Origin: JAVBLG01 sp031553655
GTDB lineage: Bacteria > Desulfobacterota > Desulfovibrionia > Desulfovibrionales > Desulfovibrionaceae
DNA length: 9,489 nt
Assembly (NCBI GenBank): GCA_031553655.1
Contig: JAVBLG010000117.1
Span: forward strand, 1-9,489
Direction: 5' to 3'
The position numbers were made by a program, and so were the translations under genes. Every line of letters starts with the position of its first letter. The stretch's first letter is position 1. The notes beneath the pieces are model-generated. The model did not search any database, had not been told where the DNA came from, and was given only the letters and a program-made list of their open reading frames with translations. Positions 6,179 through 9,489 of this stretch are shown one piece after another.

Positions 6179-8024
6179 ACTTTGGGGCCTGTCCGCCAAC
6201 GGGGCCGAAAATGGCCTCGTATACTTTTTTAGCCACCGGGCCGGCCACGGAGCTGCCCCCGCCGCCGTGCTCCACCATAACCACCACAACATAACGCTTT
6301 CCATTCTTTATGCCGTAAGTAGTCATCCAGGCATGGTCGCGTTGGTGATAGGCCATTTCCGAAACCTTCATGCGCCGTTCGCCGATCATACGCAATTTCA
6401 CCACCTGGGCCGTGCCTGTTTTGCCGCCCATTTCCGCATCTTTGCGGTCAACGGACTTGGCTGTGCCTACAGTTGCGGTGCGATGCATAGCGGTTACCAA
6501 AAAATCGCGTATTCTGTCACTTACCGGCAATTCGCCACGCACTTCAGGCGGCAGATTGCCCACAAGTTGCGGCTTTAAAATCTTGCCCCCGTTCAGCAGA
6601 GCGGAAGTAAAAACCGCCATCTGCAACGGAGTGACCAGGGTATAACCCTGGCCTATGGATACGTTCAAGGTTTCTCCGCGCACCCACGGCGCGCCGAAAC
6701 GCCGCCGCTTCCATTGTTTGGACGGCACCAGGCCCGATTTTTCATAGGGTAGGTCTATGCCGGTGGGCGCGCCGAATCCGGCCGATTTGGCAAAACGTTC
6801 AAGGCGGTCTATGCCCAGTTTTTCTCCAAAATGGTAAAAATAAACGTCGCACGACTCCACCAGAGCCCGCATCATGTCCACCGATCCGTGCCCGCCTTTT
6901 TTCCAGCAGCGGAAAATCTGGTTACCCAGTTTCACCTCGCCGCTGCAACGCACTGATTCCGAGGGGCGCACCCCCTCTTTCAGCAGCATGGCTGTTACCA
7001 CCAGCTTCCACACCGATCCAGGCGGGTACACACTCTGAATAACCCGGTTCTGTAAGGGGGTTTTGGGATGTGTGCGCAAAATTTCCCAATCTTTGTGCGA
7101 AATGCCGGCGGCAAAAGCATTATTGTCATAAGCCGGAGAAGTCACCAGAGCCAGCAGCCTGCCTGTGTCCGGCTCCATAACAACTATGCCGCCGCTCTGC
7201 CCTCCCAGAGCGTCCCAAGCGGCCTTCTGAATTCTGGTGTCAATAGCCAGGCGCACTTCCTGGCCGCTGCGCGGATGTTCCATGAGTGTTTTACCCAGCG
7301 AGCGCCCCAGCACGTCAACCTCAAGCTGATAAAGCCCTTTCTGCCCGCGCAGATGCTTTTCCAAAATAAGCTCAAGCCCGCTTTTGCCCACCAGATCGCC
7401 CATGGCCAGGGTTTTGTCGGCATTCATTTCTTTTTCATTGGATTCAGCCACATATCCGAGAATGTGGGCATAAAGCTCGCCAATCGGATAATTGCGCTTG
7501 GAGCGCACCACCACTTCCAGCCCTGGCCAATGGATCAACTGGGCCTCAATGCGCGCCACCAGAGAAAAATCCATGTCCGTGAGCAACAGCAGCGGTTCAA
7601 AAGGTTTGACCTTGAGCCTGTCCTGTTGAAACTTGGTGGTAAGCCTGTCCAAAGGAATGTTTGTCCAGGCGCTTACCTGGGCCAAGGCTGCCGGTATGTC
7701 CGGACAATCTTCACGGATCAGGTTCAGCCCGTAGGCTATACGATTGTCAGCCAGAATCAGGCCGCTCTTATCTTTTATCAGGCCGCGCGGGGCAAAAATA
7801 CGCTCTTCGCGCAAACGGTTTTCCATGGCTTGGCGGGCGAAATATTCGCCGCGATGCACCTGCAGATACCAAAAACGCACCACAAAGACAAAAAATAACG
7901 TAGCCACCAGAAATTGCAGGAACAAAAGTCCAAATTTCGGTGGCTGATATATTTCGGCTTCAACATGTATTGTAAGCCATGAGCGGCGCTTGCGCCCGGG
8001 AAGTTTGCTAAGCTTCATCATCAT
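6177..8024 (-). CDS. mrdA: Penicillin-binding protein 2 (elongasome transpeptidase)
   Basis: PBP2 is a class B monofunctional transpeptidase that cross-links side-wall peptidoglycan in the periplasm and activates RodA. The 615 residues have a basic cytoplasmic N-terminus, one membrane anchor (about 32-53) and the pedestal domain (RGLIKDKSGLILADNR, 80-95). The transpeptidase domain follows. Its motifs are SVWK (337-340, nucleophile Ser337), SCD (391-393) in the SxN position, and KTG (535-537). Cys360, Cys373, His379 and Cys392 have the spacing expected of the PBP2 metal site. The first of three consecutive ATGs (8022-8024) is taken as start; 8019-8021 or 8016-8018 are possible. Only a weak GATGG precedes it, and the start overlaps mreD by 17 bases, so coupling is likely. 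The stop is TAG, with an open frame beyond it (see findings). Confidence 0.96.
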   Translation of the reverse strand: MMMKLSKLPGRKRRSWLTIHVEAEIYQPPKFGLLFLQFLVATLFFVFVVRFWYLQVHRGEYFARQAMENRLREERIFAPRGLIKDKSGLILADNRIAYGLNLIREDCPDIPAALAQVSAWTNIPLDRLTTKFQQDRLKVKPFEPLLLLTDMDFSLVARIEAQLIHWPGLEVVVRSKRNYPIGELYAHILGYVAESNEKEMNADKTLAMGDLVGKSGLELILEKHLRGQKGLYQLEVDVLGRSLGKTLMEHPRSGQEVRLAIDTRIQKAAWDALGGQSGGIVVMEPDTGRLLALVTSPAYDNNAFAAGISHKDWEILRTHPKTPLQNRVIQSVYPPGSVWKLVVTAMLLKEGVRPSESVRCSGEVKLGNQIFRCWKKGGHGSVDMMRALVESCDVYFYHFGEKLGIDRLERFAKSAGFGAPTGIDLPYEKSGLVPSKQWKRRRFGAPWVRGETLNVSIGQGYTLVTPLQMAVFTSALLNGGKILKPQLVGNLPPEVRGELPVSDRIRDFLVTAMHRTATVGTAKSVDRKDAEMGGKTGTAQVVKLRMIGERRMKVSEMAYHQRDHAWMTTYGIKNGKRYVVVVMVEHGGGGSSVAGPVAKKVYEAIFGPVGGQAPK

Positions 8025-8478
8025 ACAACCATCGACGTGAAAAAAAGGCTACCCCCCATGCCGGGGGAATGAAAAGAGACTGGATTATGCTTTGATCTAT
8101 CGCAACGGGCATATCCACAGGAAGATACTGCAAAGGGGCCATAAGGCAGACCATGCCCAAATAGCCGAAACCCAGAGCAGCCGAAAGGAGAATGATGAAG
8201 ATGACGTTCTGAACCTCAAAAAGCCAGTAGCCGATGAAGAAAAAAACGATTATTATCGCGTACCATAAAATGGCTCCGCCGAATTCGCGTGAGCCTATGC
8301 CCTCCTGTATAAGAACCAGTAGAGGCAACGTAAGAACGAGTTCTTTAAAAGATTTTTCCTGCAACAGAATGACTGCCCCGATCATCAGGGCGTCTAGACC
8401 GGGAACCGCCATCTGCACGGCCAAAGCCGCAGGCAGGAAAAAAATCCACCATACGATATTTCTATAAGTGAGGCTCAT
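8008..8478 (-). CDS. mreD: Rod-shape protein MreD
   Basis: MreD is a small integral membrane protein of the elongasome that associates with MreC and helps pass MreB position to the wall enzymes. The 156 residues, close to the 160 or so of other MreDs, are nearly all hydrophobic, with about five or six membrane segments (roughly 8-24, 27-40, 46-58, 67-86, 90-113 and 126-147). They end in the charged tail SRRWLYDDEA. Sequence conservation in MreD is low, so the call rests on hydropathy, length and position between mreC and mrdA. The ATG at 8476-8478 overlaps the mreC TGA as ATGA, and an AGGA lies about 12 bases upstream. The 3' end overlaps the start of mrdA by 17 bases. The stop is TAG. Confidence 0.9.
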   Translation of the reverse strand: MSLTYRNIVWWIFFLPAALAVQMAVPGLDALMIGAVILLQEKSFKELVLTLPLLVLIQEGIGSREFGGAILWYAIIIVFFFIGYWLFEVQNVIFIILLSAALGFGYLGMVCLMAPLQYLPVDMPVAIDQSIIQSLFIPPAWGVAFFSRRWLYDDEA

Positions 8479-9365
8479 GGCGCCGGAGAATCCTGCCGCG
8501 AAGGCTGGGAAGGGGAGACTTCCGGCTCGGTTGTATATACATCGGCCGCCGGATTGCGTTTTTCAAGAAGCAGCACTTCTTCAAGGCGTTCCACATCAAC
8601 AATGGGCTGCGCCATAACCGCCAGAAACTGCGTATAATCCGAAGGTGCTACGCTGGTCACCCTGGCCACGGGAATACCTTTGGGATATACCCCGTCAAGC
8701 CCGGAAGTGATCAACAGTTCGCCTTCTTTTACTTCAGAATTGCGCACCATAAAGTGTGCTTCCATAGGGTGGCGCAGGCCCTTGCCGGTAAGAATGCCCG
8801 GCGTGCGTGAATCCTGCCCGATTATCGCTATACGGCTCCCGGGATCGATAATCAGCAGCACGGTGGCGCTGTGCGCGCTCGCTCTGAGCACCCGTCCCAC
8901 CAGCCCCATATGAGTGGCCAGTGGAATGCCCGGGGCCCCGCCGCCAAGATATCCTCGGTTGATTGTTATTGTTTCCAATACCGAGTTGGGCCCCAGACGC
9001 CCGGCAACCACCCTGGCCCCTAAAGGACGCCATTGCTCGTCAGGGGGCATGGACAAAAGGGCGCGCAAGCGCACAAGTTCGGCCTTGTCTTCGCCCATAC
9101 GCAAAATGTGTCCATTCAATTTTTCCAGCTCGGCCTTCAGTCTTTCATTTTCCTCGCGTACGTCCACAAGATCAAAGTATTTTTCCCAAAAATCGGCCAC
9201 AGCGCCGCGTGTGCGGGACAAGGAAGACAAAATTGCTCCCCCGGCCTCAAGCCCAACGTTCACGGCAAGGTCGTCGAGAGCGCCAGTGCGCTGATTCCAA
9301 GTGTATACCCCAAGGTAAAGGAAGAGGGAGATTACAGAAAAGGTAAAAAATCGCCTGGGAGTCAT
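8475..9365 (-). CDS. mreC: Rod-shape protein MreC
   Basis: MreC is a bitopic inner-membrane protein whose periplasmic part binds and activates PBP2. From the ATG at 9363-9365 it has 296 residues. It has a short basic N-terminus (MTPRR), a membrane helix (about 6-23), a coiled coil (about 66-106, ENERLKAELEKLNGHILRMG) and the double beta-barrel domain. The barrel contains MGLVGRV (153-159), IIDPGSRIAIIGQ (172-184) and the signature SGLDGVYPKGIPVARV (221-236). The tail (about 270-296) is Pro/Ser-rich and probably unstructured. A TTG at 9420-9422 would add 19 residues, but that extension is Arg/Cys-rich and unlike MreC N-termini, and the segment lies in a GC-rich inverted repeat. The ribosome site for the ATG is weak (AGCGAG). 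Confidence 0.94.
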   Translation of the reverse strand: MTPRRFFTFSVISLFLYLGVYTWNQRTGALDDLAVNVGLEAGGAILSSLSRTRGAVADFWEKYFDLVDVREENERLKAELEKLNGHILRMGEDKAELVRLRALLSMPPDEQWRPLGARVVAGRLGPNSVLETITINRGYLGGGAPGIPLATHMGLVGRVLRASAHSATVLLIIDPGSRIAIIGQDSRTPGILTGKGLRHPMEAHFMVRNSEVKEGELLITSGLDGVYPKGIPVARVTSVAPSDYTQFLAVMAQPIVDVERLEEVLLLEKRNPAADVYTTEPEVSPSQPSRQDSPAP

Positions 9366-9392
9366 TTTGCTCGCTTTACATGGACGGCAAAG

Positions 9393-9443
9393 CCGCCAGA
9401 CGCCGCGTAACCCAAATCGCAACGCGCCTGACGGCGGTTTTTT
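9393..9443 (+). terminator. Possible plus-strand intrinsic terminator upstream of mreC
   Basis: Read on the plus strand, CCGCC (9393-9397) pairs with GGCGG (9433-9437), and an inner CGCGT (9404-9408) pairs with ACGCG (9422-9426), across a symmetric six-base internal loop and a 13-base apical loop. Six T follow directly at 9438-9443, the arrangement of an intrinsic terminator. No plus-strand gene is present to need it, so it may limit antisense transcription or be coincidental. Confidence 0.3.
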
Positions 9444-9466
9444 GATATTTTTGGGGGAAGGGGGGA

Positions 9467-9489
9467 AGCCCTTTTTGGTAAAAAGGGCT
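9467..9489. repeat. Perfect 10-base inverted repeat at the right edge
   Basis: AGCCCTTTTT (9467-9476) and AAAAAGGGCT (9480-9489) flank a three-base loop, a very stable hairpin on either strand. It ends exactly at the window edge, so the full element may be longer. The adjoining GGGGGAAGGGGGGA (9453-9466) is strongly strand-asymmetric. The element separates mreC from whatever precedes it, possibly mreB, and might be a terminator or an mRNA-processing hairpin. Confidence 0.6.

Noticed and set aside
7068..7898. Plus-strand open frame opposite mrdA
   Set aside because: Antisense to the PBP2 coding region, with no motif or credible start signal.
9382..9402. Sigma-54 promoter upstream of mreC (TGGC followed by TTGC on the minus strand)
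   Set aside because: The GG and GC dinucleotides are only seven bases apart, not the ten required.
9420..9422. TTG as mreC start, adding 19 residues
   Set aside because: The extension is Arg/Cys-rich, lies within a GC-rich inverted repeat, and has no ribosome site; the ATG at 9363-9365 gives a normal MreC N-terminus.
1..9489. Mobile element, CRISPR array, tRNA/rRNA or defence genes
   Set aside because: Genes are tightly packed, uniform in strand and composition, and all assignable to cell-wall elongation, bactofilin or ATP synthase; no spaced repeat arrays, transposase motifs or tRNA-like folds were seen.

Overview
The window is a solid block of housekeeping genes, all on the minus strand. 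Gene order and protein sequences point to a sulfate-reducer-type deltaproteobacterium of the Desulfovibrio/Desulfovibrionaceae kind (Desulfobacterota). The support is a cell-shape cluster running into an F1 stalk/head ATP synthase operon that has two different b subunits and no a or c subunit, plus a moderately GC-rich base composition. This assignment rests on recalled family patterns, not on a search.

Read in the direction of transcription (right to left), the window begins with a short stretch upstream of mreC that holds a perfect inverted repeat at the window edge and a second GC-rich repeat. Then come mreC, mreD, mrdA (PBP2), rodA and a small bactofilin. mreC and mreD overlap as ATGA, and mreD and mrdA overlap by 17 bases. 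These genes encode the elongation machinery: MreC and MreD are the membrane scaffold, RodA is the SEDS glycan polymerase, PBP2 is its transpeptidase partner, and the bactofilin is a self-polymerising scaffold protein. mreB is not in the window; it may lie beyond the right edge.

A 174-base spacer follows. It contains the best promoter candidate in the window (a perfect TTGACA box, 17-base spacing), a 10-base direct repeat touching the -35 box, and two inverted repeats. Downstream is the ATP synthase operon: b' (atpF2), b (atpF), delta (atpH), alpha (atpA), gamma (atpG) and the first 127 codons of beta (atpD), which runs off the left edge. atpF and atpH both use TTG starts with good Shine-Dalgarno sequences.

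No mobile element, RNA gene, CRISPR array or defence system is visible. The most unusual feature is the mrdA-rodA junction. The mrdA amber stop sits at the edge of a stem-loop with two mutually exclusive folds. The mrdA frame stays open for 35 more codons and ends in an ATGA overlap with rodA. The other points worth a check are the direct repeats at the atp promoter, the Cys3His site in PBP2, the unusual start codons, and the inverted repeat at the right edge.
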